Positions 50,305 to 58,888 of a stretch of DNA of 64,000 bases are shown piece after piece. The notes under the pieces were generated by a model. That model was given only the letters and a program-made list of their open reading frames with translations. It was not told where the DNA came from and made no database searches. The stretch spans positions 62,001 through 126,000 of the forward strand of contig NZ_VSJK01000014.1 of NCBI RefSeq assembly GCF_008085915.1. Reading direction: 5' to 3'. The DNA is from Oceaniovalibus sp. ACAM 378. Lineage in GTDB: Bacteria; Pseudomonadota; Alphaproteobacteria; Rhodobacterales; Rhodobacteraceae. Positions within the stretch are counted from its first letter, which is position 1, and the number at the start of each line of letters is the position of its first letter. The position numbers were made by a program, and so were the translations under genes.

Positions 50305-51041
50305 AGCAGTGTCACCGTGTCTCCGGGGCGAATCGTGCCGCCTGTGATGACTGCGCCCAACACTCCGAAATCCCTGTGACCGAAGCCATCCAGTTCACTC
50401 AGAATATCAGCATCACGCTGTCCGGTTTCCGGGTTGGCAGCGGTGGCAAGGCAGCGGGTGATCGGTTGGCGAATATCCAGAACCACCTCGCCGATCTGCA
50501 GTTGTCTACCGATCCAGTCGAATTCTTCCCATGGCGCAGTGCCCTCGATCCACAGGTTGCCACGCCAGCGGGCATGAGAAAGGGCGCGACCGATTCGTCC
50601 TTCAACAGCGCCGTGCGAGGCGAAGGCATTGATCGAAACCGAGGGAAAATCGCTGTCAGTCATGCCGCGACCCGGACTCCTGACAATTCGGGCTGATGCA
50701 GCCCGGTCAGCGGGCATCAGCGGGCGGACCCAATCCAGAAAAGAGTCGACGTCAGAGTCTGGATCGAAAGTCAGGTCGGGACGGTCGGGATGAACCAGAG
50801 TGACGGTGTTCGCGGACGGGTCGCTTGCCGCCGTGATCGCCATCAGTCCGGGCGCCTTGGCCGCCCGCGAAAAATTCGCGCAGGGCGCCCAGGTTTCGCC
50901 GTCCGCTTTGGATGCCTCATGGGCGACGGCCCAGCGGCGATCCCATGGCAGGGTCTCACCGGCCGCCAGTGTGGCATGCTCCACCCGTTCGCGCCCATGG
51001 GCCTTGATCGGGTGGCGCCATATTTCAGCCAGTCGGGCCAT
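50301..51041 (-). CDS. MOSC domain protein
   Basis: A 246-residue protein with an N-terminal beta-barrel segment (RLAEIWRHPIKAHGRERVEH) and a C-terminal MOSC domain (GRALSHARWRGNLWIEG, DIRQPITRCLATAANPETGQ, with the conserved cysteine). MOSC domains carry sulfur to metal cofactors and are related to the molybdenum cofactor sulfurase C-terminus; bacterial relatives reduce N-hydroxylated compounds. The start ATG overlaps the yidC stop by one base (TGATG). This yidC-MOSC-engB order is normal for the group. Confidence 0.85.
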   Translation of the reverse strand: MARLAEIWRHPIKAHGRERVEHATLAAGETLPWDRRWAVAHEASKADGETWAPCANFSRAAKAPGLMAITAASDPSANTVTLVHPDRPDLTFDPDSDVDSFLDWVRPLMPADRAASARIVRSPGRGMTDSDFPSVSINAFASHGAVEGRIGRALSHARWRGNLWIEGTAPWEEFDWIGRQLQIGEVVLDIRQPITRCLATAANPETGQRDADILSELDGFGHRDFGVLGAVITGGTIRPGDTVTLL

Positions 51042-52879
51042 CACTTTTTAACCGGATTCTTCTTGGCCGGAGTCTTGTCGGTATTGGCGGATTTCGGAGT
51101 CCGCTTGAAGCCGCCTTTGATGTTGCCAAACACATCAGGCTTGTAACCCTGGCTGCGCATGATCGCGTATTGCTGCAGGAATGTGATCGTGTTGTTCGTG
51201 ATCCAGTACAGCACGAGCCCTGATGCAAACGTACCCAGCATGAACATGAACACCCACGGCATCCAGGCAAAGATCATCTTTTGCGTCGGATCGGTTGGGG
51301 CCGGATTCAGCTTTTGCTGCAGCCACATCGAAATACCCAGAAGGATCGGCAGTACACCCAGCGAAAGGATGAAAAAGATCGAACCGGGTTCGGGGGTGGC
51401 CCATGGCATCAGGCCAAAAAGGTTCAGAACGCTGCTGGGGTCAGGCGCAGAAAGATCGCGAATCCAGCCAATCCAGGGCGTATGGCGCAGCTCGATCGTG
51501 ACGAAGATCACCTTGTAAAGCGAGAAGAAGATCGGAATTTGCAGCAGGATCGGCAGGCAACCCGAGGCAGGGTTCACCTTGTTTTTCTTGTAGAGCTCCA
51601 TCATGCCCTGCTGCATCTTCTGACGGTCGTCGCCCGAGCGCTCTTTCAGGGCCTCCATCTCGGGCTGAAGTTCCTTCATCCGCGCCATCGAGACATAGGA
51701 TTTATAGGCAAGCGGCAAAAGCAGCGCTTTGAGGAAGAAGGTCAGCGCGATAATTGACCAGCCCATGTTGCCGATCAGCGCATTCAGCCAGTGCAGCACG
51801 AAGAAGATCGGCTTGGTCAGGAAGAAGAACCAGCCCCAATCGATCGAATCGAGGAAACCGGCGATACCGCCTTCGTTTTGATAGCTGCGGATCGTCGACC
51901 ATTCCTTGGCGCCGGCAAAAACCTGCATCGTGGTGCTGCCGGTGCTGCCCGGTGCGACGTCAATCGCAGCCAGACGGGCCTCAGTCATATAAGTGTTGGC
52001 GGCGGCATTGTACTTGGCGACCGAGGTGAATGCGCTGCCCGGCGCGGGGATCAGCGACGTCATCCAGTATTTGTCGGTGAATCCCAGCCAACCGTTGTCG
52101 GCCACCGCGATCACATCGGCATTTGCGCCCCATCGGTCGTCCGTGGCCTGCTCGGGCATGTCGTCATAGTCGATTTCCTGAAGGTTTCCATCGGACATCC
52201 GCACGACGCCTTCGTGCAAGATGAAAAAGCTTGCCAGATTCGGCGGCGCGCCGACGCGGGAAATCGTCCCGTAGGGTGCCAGTCGGACGGCATCGGTGGT
52301 CGTGTTCTCAACCGTTTGATCAACGGTGAACATGAACTTCTCGTCTACCGCGACGTCCCGACGGAAAATCAGGCCGTTGCCGTTGTCCCATGTCAGTTGA
52401 ATTGGCGTGCCGGGGGTCAGCGTGGTGCCGCCGGTCTGTTCCCAGACCGTATTCGCGCCTGGAACATCGGCGAAACCCAGCGCGCCGCCGGGTGCCCAGC
52501 CGAAAACGGCATAGTACGGATGCGATGCGTCGGGGGGATTCAGCAGATTGACCAGCGGCGCGTCCGCGGCCAGGGTTTCGCGATAGGTTTTCAGTGCCAG
52601 TTGATCGATCCGGCCACCTTGCAGGGACAGGGTGCCCGTCAAACTGGAGGATTCAATGGCGATTCGCGGCGCATCGATCGTGGCAATTGACGCATCCGGC
52701 GTCGTTGTTGCCGGTGATCCGTCCACAGGAGGAGCCGTCGGTGCGAGCGTCGTTTGCTCAGCCGTTGATGGCACAGGATCGGTGACCTGCTGCTCGGGGG
52801 GGAAGAGTACGAACCAGATCAGAATTACGAGAAAGCTGAGCCCCGTCGCCAGAATCAGGTTTTTGTTTTGATTGTCCAT
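51041..52879 (-). CDS. yidC: Membrane protein insertase YidC
   Basis: A 612-residue inner-membrane insertase of the Gram-negative type. An N-terminal helix (LILATGLSFLVILIWFVLF) is followed by a Pro/Thr-rich linker and a large periplasmic domain (about 80-350), then five core helices with SYVSMARMKELQPEMEALKER and KKNKVNPASGCLPILLQIPIFFSLYKV. A basic tail (KTPAKKNPVKK) may touch the ribosome. Located downstream of the rnpA cluster as usual, though here ttcA and an EAL gene lie in between. Confidence 0.96.
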   Translation of the reverse strand: MDNQNKNLILATGLSFLVILIWFVLFPPEQQVTDPVPSTAEQTTLAPTAPPVDGSPATTTPDASIATIDAPRIAIESSSLTGTLSLQGGRIDQLALKTYRETLAADAPLVNLLNPPDASHPYYAVFGWAPGGALGFADVPGANTVWEQTGGTTLTPGTPIQLTWDNGNGLIFRRDVAVDEKFMFTVDQTVENTTTDAVRLAPYGTISRVGAPPNLASFFILHEGVVRMSDGNLQEIDYDDMPEQATDDRWGANADVIAVADNGWLGFTDKYWMTSLIPAPGSAFTSVAKYNAAANTYMTEARLAAIDVAPGSTGSTTMQVFAGAKEWSTIRSYQNEGGIAGFLDSIDWGWFFFLTKPIFFVLHWLNALIGNMGWSIIALTFFLKALLLPLAYKSYVSMARMKELQPEMEALKERSGDDRQKMQQGMMELYKKNKVNPASGCLPILLQIPIFFSLYKVIFVTIELRHTPWIGWIRDLSAPDPSSVLNLFGLMPWATPEPGSIFFILSLGVLPILLGISMWLQQKLNPAPTDPTQKMIFAWMPWVFMFMLGTFASGLVLYWITNNTITFLQQYAIMRSQGYKPDVFGNIKGGFKRTPKSANTDKTPAKKNPVKK

Positions 52880-52939
52880 GCCTGCCTACCGGTTGCGGAT
52901 ATCGGATCAGCCCGGTTCAATAGGGCGCACAGGCAAAGG

Positions 52940-54532
52940 TCAAGCCGTTTTGCCATCCAAAGCCTTGTGCGTTGCTGTGGCGCGGCGTTCGGTTGGCGGG
53001 CGAAGACGTTCCGGGGCGGGGGGTGTGACCGGCGGTGGCACCCGAGCGTTGTGCCGTTTGAGCCATGTGATGAATTCGGCGGCGGCCATCGGGGGGGCGA
53101 TGGCATAGCCTTGCACATGACGACAACCGAGTTGCGCCAACACTGCGTATTCACCGGGGGTCTCCACCCCCTCAGCCAAAACATCCACGTTCAACTGTCT
53201 GGCCATGGTCAAAATCGCCGCCACCATCGCGTGTTGTTCGGCGTTGATATCTAGCCCTATGATCAGACTGCGATCGATCTTGATCCGGTCGATGTCAAAA
53301 CGACGGATGCCGTGGATTGATGCGCTGCCCGTGCCGAAATCGTCCATATCGAGCTGACAACCGATGCGCCCCAGTGCAATCAGGTTGCGCGCGGTCACTT
53401 CTTCGGGATCGGCGTTGGCAATGACTGTTTCCAACACCTCAAGCCCCAGCCGCGCGGGCATCAGGCCTGACCGGTCCAAAGCCCATTCGATTCGGTCGGG
53501 CAGGGCGGGGTCGACCAGATCTTCGGCCGCGAGGTTGATGGACACGCGGGGCAGTTCCAGCCCGATGCGATCCCATTCGGCCAGTTGATCAAGCGATTTT
53601 TCCAGCATTGCCTGAGTGAGGCGCGCCGAAAACCCGGCATCCCTCAGGGCTGATAAGAACCGCCACGGCGTCAGCAACCCCAGCTGGGGGTGGGTCCAGC
53701 GGGCCAGCGCCTCCACACCTGTGACCCTGCCGGTGTCAGCCTCGATCTGCGGTTGAAACCAAGGGCCGATCTCGCCGCGTTGAAACGCGGCCGCGATATC
53801 AAGATCGTCTTCGACCGCTGGATCTGTGGTGCGGTTCGATATGCGCGGATTAAAGCTGCGCAGCGCATTTGGGCCTTCGCTCTGGGCCTGCGCCAGCGCC
53901 AGTGCGGCAGCGCGGGGCAGGGCGTTTTTGCCAGGCAAGCTGGTCATCCGCGCCGCCAGCACCATACCGCCGGACACTGTAAACGAAGCGGGAAATCCGC
54001 GTCGGTTCAACGGAGCACCGGCGGCGCGTTGCAGACGCAACGCAGTCTGCAACGCGTTCTCCAGATCGTCAGGGGCGCTTTGCGTCAACAGCAGGCCGAA
54101 TTGCCCGGGCGCCATTTGCCCGACACTGTCGTCACTGCGGACCTGTGCGCGCAAGCGCTTGAGAACGGCTGAGTGCAGTTCGCTGGCGATGGATGTCCCA
54201 TAGCGGTCGGAAATATCGCCGAAACCGTCGATTTCCAACAACAGGAAAAGCGCCTTTGGGTCCGCCACCCTGTGATCGGCCAAGGCACATATCCGGTTTT
54301 CACCGATGATGGCACCGGGTTCGCCTTGCAACAACCGTTCGACCATTCTGGGACGGCCGCCGGTCACACCGCCAAGATAGAATGCCGTGGTCAGGGCGAT
54401 GCTGAACACCATTCCTTCGCCGCCGCTGACTAGAAAAGACAGTGTCATTAAAGTCAGCAATCCAAGGCCAATTTCGGCTGCACGACCGTCGGTCCGGGCG
54501 GCCCAGCTGCGGACAGTTCGAATCAGACTCAT
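52940..54532 (-). CDS. Cyclic di-GMP phosphodiesterase: degenerate GGDEF plus EAL domain
   Basis: A 530-residue membrane signalling protein. Two hydrophobic segments near the N-terminus are followed by a GGDEF-like domain (about 85-235) whose active-site loop reads MAPGQFG instead of GGDEF, so it should not make c-di-GMP. The EAL domain (about 245-500) keeps EALAR, INLAAED, LEVLET, MDDFGTG, IKID, EGVET and QGYAIAPP, which cover the metal and substrate residues, so it probably hydrolyses c-di-GMP. The C-terminal ~30 residues are basic and Pro-rich. It lies between ttcA and yidC on the same strand, an unusual place for a signalling gene. Confidence 0.85.
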   Translation of the reverse strand: MSLIRTVRSWAARTDGRAAEIGLGLLTLMTLSFLVSGGEGMVFSIALTTAFYLGGVTGGRPRMVERLLQGEPGAIIGENRICALADHRVADPKALFLLLEIDGFGDISDRYGTSIASELHSAVLKRLRAQVRSDDSVGQMAPGQFGLLLTQSAPDDLENALQTALRLQRAAGAPLNRRGFPASFTVSGGMVLAARMTSLPGKNALPRAAALALAQAQSEGPNALRSFNPRISNRTTDPAVEDDLDIAAAFQRGEIGPWFQPQIEADTGRVTGVEALARWTHPQLGLLTPWRFLSALRDAGFSARLTQAMLEKSLDQLAEWDRIGLELPRVSINLAAEDLVDPALPDRIEWALDRSGLMPARLGLEVLETVIANADPEEVTARNLIALGRIGCQLDMDDFGTGSASIHGIRRFDIDRIKIDRSLIIGLDINAEQHAMVAAILTMARQLNVDVLAEGVETPGEYAVLAQLGCRHVQGYAIAPPMAAAEFITWLKRHNARVPPPVTPPAPERLRPPTERRATATHKALDGKTA

Positions 54533-54615
54533 GCGGCCCCCCCTTTCGGCATCAGTATGCGTGAGAGTGGGCCGCGAATCTTTTGAAGTGGTTAAGGTCC
54601 GCTTGAATAAAGCGA

Positions 54616-55476
54616 CTAATTCTCGCTGCCGTCGCCCTCTTGCGCCGCGCCTTCTGGTCGCAAGCCGATGAAATCGAATAGTTTCGGGTCAAGGAGGTGA
54701 CTTGGCCGCGCATTGGTCAGCGCCCGAAAAATCACTTGTCGCCGGCCGGGACTGTTCTTCTCCCAGCCATCCAGCATCTGCTTGATCTGTTGCCGTTGCA
54801 GCCCGTCCTGACTGCCGCACAGATCGCATGGAATGATCGGGTACTGCATGGCCCGCGCGAACTTCTCGCAATCGGCCTCGGCAACATGGGCAAGCGGGCG
54901 CAGCACCAAAAGATCGCCGTCTTCATTCAGCAGTTTGGGCGGCATGGTCGCCAGCCGTCCGCCGTGAAACAGGTTCATGAAAAAAGTTTCAAGGATGTCG
55001 TCGCGGTGATGCCCAAGAACGACCGCGGAACACCCTTCTTCACGCGCGACACGGTACAGATTGCCACGGCGCAGGCGCGAGCACAGCGCGCACATCGTCC
55101 GTCCGGCGGGCACCTTGTCCATCACGATGGAATAGGTGTCCTGATACTCGATCCGATGCGCCACACCCATCTTTTTCAGAAACGCGGGCAGGACGGTGGC
55201 CGGGAAATTTGGCTGCCCCTGATCCAGATTGCAGGCCAGGATATCGACCGGCAACAGACCACGCCATTGCAACTCGTGCAGCACTGCGAGCAGGGTATAG
55301 CTGTCTTTACCCCCCGAAAGGCAGACCAGCCAGCGCGCGCCTTTTTCCACCATCCCGAATTGGTCGATGGCTTCGCGCGTATCGCGGATGATGCGCTTGC
55401 GCAGTTTCTTGAATTCGGTCGTCCGTGGGGCGCCGAAAAACAAGGGGTGAATGTCGTCGGTGTCTTCGTCCAGCAT
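54616..55476 (-). CDS. ttcA: tRNA 2-thiocytidine biosynthesis protein TtcA
   Basis: A 286-residue PP-loop ATPase that thiolates C32 of certain tRNAs. The PP-loop is SGGKDS near residue 54. The paired cysteines that hold an iron-sulfur cluster are in TMCALCS and [23 protein letters not shown] and [21 protein letters not shown] are characteristic. Two in-frame starts exist, GTG at 55482 and ATG at 55476; neither has a strong ribosome site. Encoded two genes after rnpA, together with other tRNA-processing functions. Confidence 0.92.
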   Translation of the reverse strand: MLDEDTDDIHPLFFGAPRTTEFKKLRKRIIRDTREAIDQFGMVEKGARWLVCLSGGKDSYTLLAVLHELQWRGLLPVDILACNLDQGQPNFPATVLPAFLKKMGVAHRIEYQDTYSIVMDKVPAGRTMCALCSRLRRGNLYRVAREEGCSAVVLGHHRDDILETFFMNLFHGGRLATMPPKLLNEDGDLLVLRPLAHVAEADCEKFARAMQYPIIPCDLCGSQDGLQRQQIKQMLDGWEKNSPGRRQVIFRALTNARPSHLLDPKLFDFIGLRPEGAAQEGDGSEN

Positions 55477-55539
55477 GTTCACGCTTTACCGAGGTCGCCT
55501 GCTTCGGGCAAGGGGCGGATTCGCGCGCGGGCTGCTGTT

Positions 55540-55758
55540 TCAGGGGACGTTGTCGATGCCGCTGCCGCCCCATGGATGGCACCGCGCCAACCGCCGGAGC
55601 ATCAGCCACCCACCTTTGCATCCGCCATGTTTCTCAAGCGCTTCAAGCGCATAGACTGAGCAGGTGGGGTGAAATCGGCAGCCGTGGCCGACCCAAGGCG
55701 ACAGGACCGCGCGATAAGCCAGAACCGGAAGCGCGATCAGGCGGGCAAGGGGGGTCAT
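55540..55758 (-). CDS. yidD: Membrane protein insertion efficiency factor YidD
   Basis: A 72-residue protein of the YidD family. The hallmark LSPWVGHGCRFHPTCSVYA with two conserved cysteines, and the following GGWLMLRRLARCHPWG, are intact. The short N-terminal amphipathic helix anchors it to the inner membrane near YidC. Its start overlaps the rnpA stop (ATGA), the normal rpmH-rnpA-yidD order. Confidence 0.95.
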   Translation of the reverse strand: MTPLARLIALPVLAYRAVLSPWVGHGCRFHPTCSVYALEALEKHGGCKGGWLMLRRLARCHPWGGSGIDNVP

Positions 55759-56150
55759 CGGTGCAGATGTGCCAGTGCCGCGACAAGATCGGCCTGCAAC
55801 CGGGTAAACGGAGTGGTGGCGGTATCGCCGCGTCGTCCGATCAGCACATAATCCCAGCCATCGCGCCCGTAGGTTGGCAGAATCAGGCGCGCCGCCTCGC
55901 GCAGGCGACGTTTGGCGCGATTGCGCGCCACGGCATTGCCAACCTTTTTTGAGCAGGTAAAGCCGACACGAATCCCCGTCGCTTCGCCCGGGGGGCGGAG
56001 ACGGGCCTGCAGCACGAAGCTGCCGGTCGGTTTATAGCCGGCCCGCGATGCACGCAGGAAATCGCGGCGCTGGGTCAACGTTGAGATCGTGACCGGACAT
56101 GCCAAAACCGCCCCGAAACCAACTGGCGCGGGGGCGGCGGGCAACGTCAT
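55755..56150 (-). CDS. rnpA: Ribonuclease P protein component
   Basis: A 131-residue basic protein, partner of RNase P RNA in tRNA 5' maturation. The RNR motif region VGNAVARNRAKRRLREA and RVGFTCSKKVGNAV are unmistakable. The start at 56150 gives a slightly long N-terminus before TLTQRRDFLRA and lies 14 bases after rpmH. The same frame is open back through rpmH to 56669, but that part has no independent support. Confidence 0.94.
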   Translation of the reverse strand: MTLPAAPAPVGFGAVLACPVTISTLTQRRDFLRASRAGYKPTGSFVLQARLRPPGEATGIRVGFTCSKKVGNAVARNRAKRRLREAARLILPTYGRDGWDYVLIGRRGDTATTPFTRLQADLVAALAHLHR

Positions 56151-56164
56151 CGCAGCAGAGTCGC

Positions 56165-56302
56165 TTATGCGCTCAGCGACTTGCGGCCGCGTGCACGACG
56201 GGCGTTCAGAATCCGACGCCCGGCTTTTGTCGCCATGCGGGCACGAAACCCGTGGCGGTGCTTGCGAACCAGGTTCGAGGGTTGGAAGGTGCGTTTGCTC
56301 AT
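56165..56302 (-). CDS. rpmH: 50S ribosomal protein L34
   Basis: A 45-residue, very basic ribosomal protein of the usual length. [18 protein letters not shown] and [17 protein letters not shown] are diagnostic. GGAGAG precedes the ATG. First gene of the leftward rpmH-rnpA-yidD cluster. Confidence 0.98.
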   Translation of the reverse strand: MSKRTFQPSNLVRKHRHGFRARMATKAGRRILNARRARGRKSLSA

Positions 56303-56635
56303 CGCCGTCTCTCCGTATTGACGGCCCGCCCCGGAGTGGGGTCGCGCGCCGCAGATCATTCGAAGTCCGTCGTTTAAGTGCACCCCGGACCCGAGTCAAC
56401 CGGGTGAAGGAAGGAAAACGGCGGAAGGGGGCAGGGGGATTCCTGCAATAAACCACGTCGGTTCTGTAACAATACCATGCTCGACTGCCCGCGGGACAGG
56501 TAAATCCGTGTTCCGTCATAAAGAGCGCGTGACCGGGCTGTGCCTCTGAGGTGGCGCAACGCACATTGAACACAAGGGGCCAAACCGGCCCGAACGGCGA
56601 CACGACCCGTCGCAAGAAAAAAAAGAAGGACCGAC
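56303..56635. other. Divergent promoter region between rpmH and the TVP38 gene
   Basis: 333 bases that hold the rpmH promoter and leader on the minus strand and the leader of the TVP38-type gene on the plus strand. The rightmost 25 bases are A-rich (AAGAAAAAAAAG) and include the ribosome site AAGGA of the latter. No further gene seen. Confidence 0.5.
56372..56399 (-). promoter_or_regulatory. Probable rpmH promoter
   Basis: Read leftward, TTGACT (56399-56394) and TTAAAC (56377-56372) are 16 bases apart, about 70 bases upstream of the rpmH start. The -35 matches the sigma-70 consensus at five of six positions, and the -10 is weaker. Confidence 0.5.
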
Positions 56636-57376
56636 ATGATTCACGAACAGGGCGACATGCCCGAGTCACGTCCCGCTTGGTTGCGACGATTGCCGCTGGT
56701 GGTGATCGCGGTGATCGCGCTGGCCGGGGCCTTTACCCTGCGAGACTATCTCAGCTTTGAAGCGTTGGCCGATAACCGCGAGCAGCTGATTGCGTTGCGC
56801 GATGCGAACTACGTGCTCGCTGTGCTGGGCTTTATCGCAGCCTATGTTGTGATCGTGGGGTTTTCTCTGCCCGGAGCCACGATTGCCACGCTGACCGGCG
56901 GCTTCCTTTTCGCGACCTTTCCCGGCGCTTTGTATAATGTGACCGGGGCAACGCTGGGTGCCATCGCGATCTTTCTGGCCGCACGTTGGGGGCTTGGCGA
57001 ACGGCTCGCGGCGAAGATGGAGACAGGCGAAGGCGTGGTGAAAAAGATCAAGGACGGGATCGACGAGAACCAATGGTCGATGCTGTTCCTGATCCGTCTG
57101 GTGCCCGCTGTGCCATTCTTTGTCGCCAATATCGTTCCCGCACTTGTGGGTGTTCCCCTGTTTCGCTTTGCGGTGTCCACCTTTTTAGGCATCATTCCCG
57201 GCGCCGTTGTGTATACGGCGGTCGGGGCCGGTCTGGGCGAGGTTTTCGCGCGCGGCGAAACTCCGAACCTCGGGATCATCTTTGAACCGCACATTCTGTT
57301 GCCGATCCTGGGTCTGTGCGCGCTTGCGGCTTTGCCGATCATTCTCAAGGCCGTGCGCGGCAGGAAAGGACTTTAA
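56636..57376 (+). CDS. TVP38/TMEM64 family (SNARE-associated/DedA-like) membrane protein
   Basis: A 246-residue membrane protein with about five hydrophobic segments. GFSLPGATIATLTGGFLFATFPGALYNVTGATLGA and IRLVPAVPFFVANIVPALVGVPLFRF are split parts of the SNARE_assoc domain. Relatives act as lipid scramblases or in envelope homeostasis, but their substrates in bacteria are uncertain. It starts behind AAGGA and ends 3 bases before a pyridine-nucleotide-disulfide oxidoreductase gene, a pair that recurs in many bacteria and is sometimes even fused. Confidence 0.85.
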   Translation: MIHEQGDMPESRPAWLRRLPLVVIAVIALAGAFTLRDYLSFEALADNREQLIALRDANYVLAVLGFIAAYVVIVGFSLPGATIATLTGGFLFATFPGALYNVTGATLGAIAIFLAARWGLGERLAAKMETGEGVVKKIKDGIDENQWSMLFLIRLVPAVPFFVANIVPALVGVPLFRFAVSTFLGIIPGAVVYTAVGAGLGEVFARGETPNLGIIFEPHILLPILGLCALAALPIILKAVRGRKGL

Positions 57377-57379
57377 TTC

Positions 57380-58795
57380 ATGAACAGGATCAAGACAGAT
57401 ATTTGCGTGATTGGTGCCGGATCGGGCGGGCTGTCGGTGGCGGCGGGCGCGGTCCAGATGGGCGCGCGTGTTGTCCTGATCGAAGGGCACAAGATGGGCG
57501 GCGATTGCCTGAACTATGGCTGCGTGCCCTCCAAGGCGCTGATCGCGGCGGGGAAACAGGCGCATCAGGTGTTCAAGGGCGGTTTCGGTGTGCCTCCGGT
57601 GCAGGTCACGGTGGATTTCGCTGCGGCCAAGGACCACGTTCAATCGGTGATCGAGACGATCGCCCCGGTCGACAGTCAGGAACGGTTCGAGTCGCTGGGC
57701 TGTACCGTGATCCGCGACTATGCCCGGTTCATTTCGCCATCCGAGGTGCAGGCAGGCGATACCGTGATCACCGCGCGCCGGTTTGTGATCGCCACCGGGT
57801 CTTCGCCGCTGGTACCGCCGATACCGGGGCTCGACTCTGTGCCGCACTATACCAATGAAACCATTTTCGACCTGCGTGAGCGGCCCGATCATCTGCTGAT
57901 CATCGGTGGCGGCCCCATCGGCATGGAAATGGCGCAGGCGCACCGGCGGCTGGGGTGCGCTGTGACCGTGATCGAGGGCGACCGGGCCATGGGCAAGGAC
58001 GACCCGGAGCTGGCAGCAATCGTTCTGGAAAATCTGCGCGGTGAAGGGATCGAGATTGCCGAAGGCGCCAAAGCCGAAAAGATCAGCGGCAGCGATGGCA
58101 GTATTACAGTAGAGACAACGAACGGAACATTCACCGGAACGCACCTTTTGATCGCGGTAGGGCGCAAGGTGAATCTGGATAAACTGGACCTGACCAAGGG
58201 CAATGTGGCCCATGACCGGGCGATCACGGTGGGTGACACCCTGCGCTCGACCACCAACAAACGCGTCTTTGCGGTGGGTGATTGCGCCGGTGGTCTGCAA
58301 TTCACCCATGTCGCAAGTTATCATGCCGGGATTGTCGTGCGCTCGGCGGTTCTTGGACTGTGGTGGAGCAAGGCGACGTCGCGCCACATTCCCTGGGCCA
58401 CCTATACCGATCCAGAGCTGTCACAGGTCGGCCTGACCGAGGCGCAGGCAGCCGAGAAATTCGGCGACAGCCTGACCACTGTGCGGTTTCCCTATGCCGA
58501 GAACGACCGCGCCATCGCGGAGGGAAAAACCACCGGCCTGATAAAGGTGATGGTGGCCGGGGGGCGTCCGGTCGGGGTCGGAATCGCGGGCGCCCATGCG
58601 GGTGAGCTGATCGGGATGTGGGCCATGGCCATCGCGAACCGCCAGAAGATGACAGCGATTGCCAATACCGTACTGCCTTATCCCACGCTGGCCGAAATCA
58701 ATAAGCGTGCAGCGGGAACTTATTTCACGCCCAAGCTGTTCGATAGTCCCAAGGTCAAGACAATTGTCAGGCTGGTACAGAAGTACCTGCCGTGA
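57380..58795 (+). CDS. FAD-dependent pyridine nucleotide-disulfide oxidoreductase (dihydrolipoamide dehydrogenase/mercuric reductase-like)
   Basis: A 471-residue flavoprotein. FAD loop VIGAGSGGLSVAAGAVQMG, redox cysteines Cys43 and Cys48 in GGDCLNYGCVPSK, NAD loop IIGGGPIGMEMAQAHRRLG, and the FAD motif VFAVGDCAG are all present. In lipoamide dehydrogenase the active-site base is a histidine in HPTLSE; here the segment is PYPTLAE, with Tyr434 at that position while Glu439 is kept. This argues against a lipoamide dehydrogenase role, and no 2-oxoacid dehydrogenase genes are near. The tight coupling to the TVP38 gene suggests a shared redox/membrane function. Confidence 0.85.
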   Translation: MNRIKTDICVIGAGSGGLSVAAGAVQMGARVVLIEGHKMGGDCLNYGCVPSKALIAAGKQAHQVFKGGFGVPPVQVTVDFAAAKDHVQSVIETIAPVDSQERFESLGCTVIRDYARFISPSEVQAGDTVITARRFVIATGSSPLVPPIPGLDSVPHYTNETIFDLRERPDHLLIIGGGPIGMEMAQAHRRLGCAVTVIEGDRAMGKDDPELAAIVLENLRGEGIEIAEGAKAEKISGSDGSITVETTNGTFTGTHLLIAVGRKVNLDKLDLTKGNVAHDRAITVGDTLRSTTNKRVFAVGDCAGGLQFTHVASYHAGIVVRSAVLGLWWSKATSRHIPWATYTDPELSQVGLTEAQAAEKFGDSLTTVRFPYAENDRAIAEGKTTGLIKVMVAGGRPVGVGIAGAHAGELIGMWAMAIANRQKMTAIANTVLPYPTLAEINKRAAGTYFTPKLFDSPKVKTIVRLVQKYLP

Positions 58796-58888
58796 TGAGG
58801 GGCGTGAAGGTCGGACAGTGGGATTGACCCATGGCTGTGCAATGCGCCCGGTATTTGGTAATGGGAATGGGAATACGGAGAGCTTGAT

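Noticed and set aside
56150-56669. Upstream extension of the rnpA frame through rpmH, as in Thermus where the two genes overlap
   Set aside because: The extension has no ribosome site and would duplicate the rpmH region in a second frame; the ATG at 56150 gives a normal-sized RnpA.
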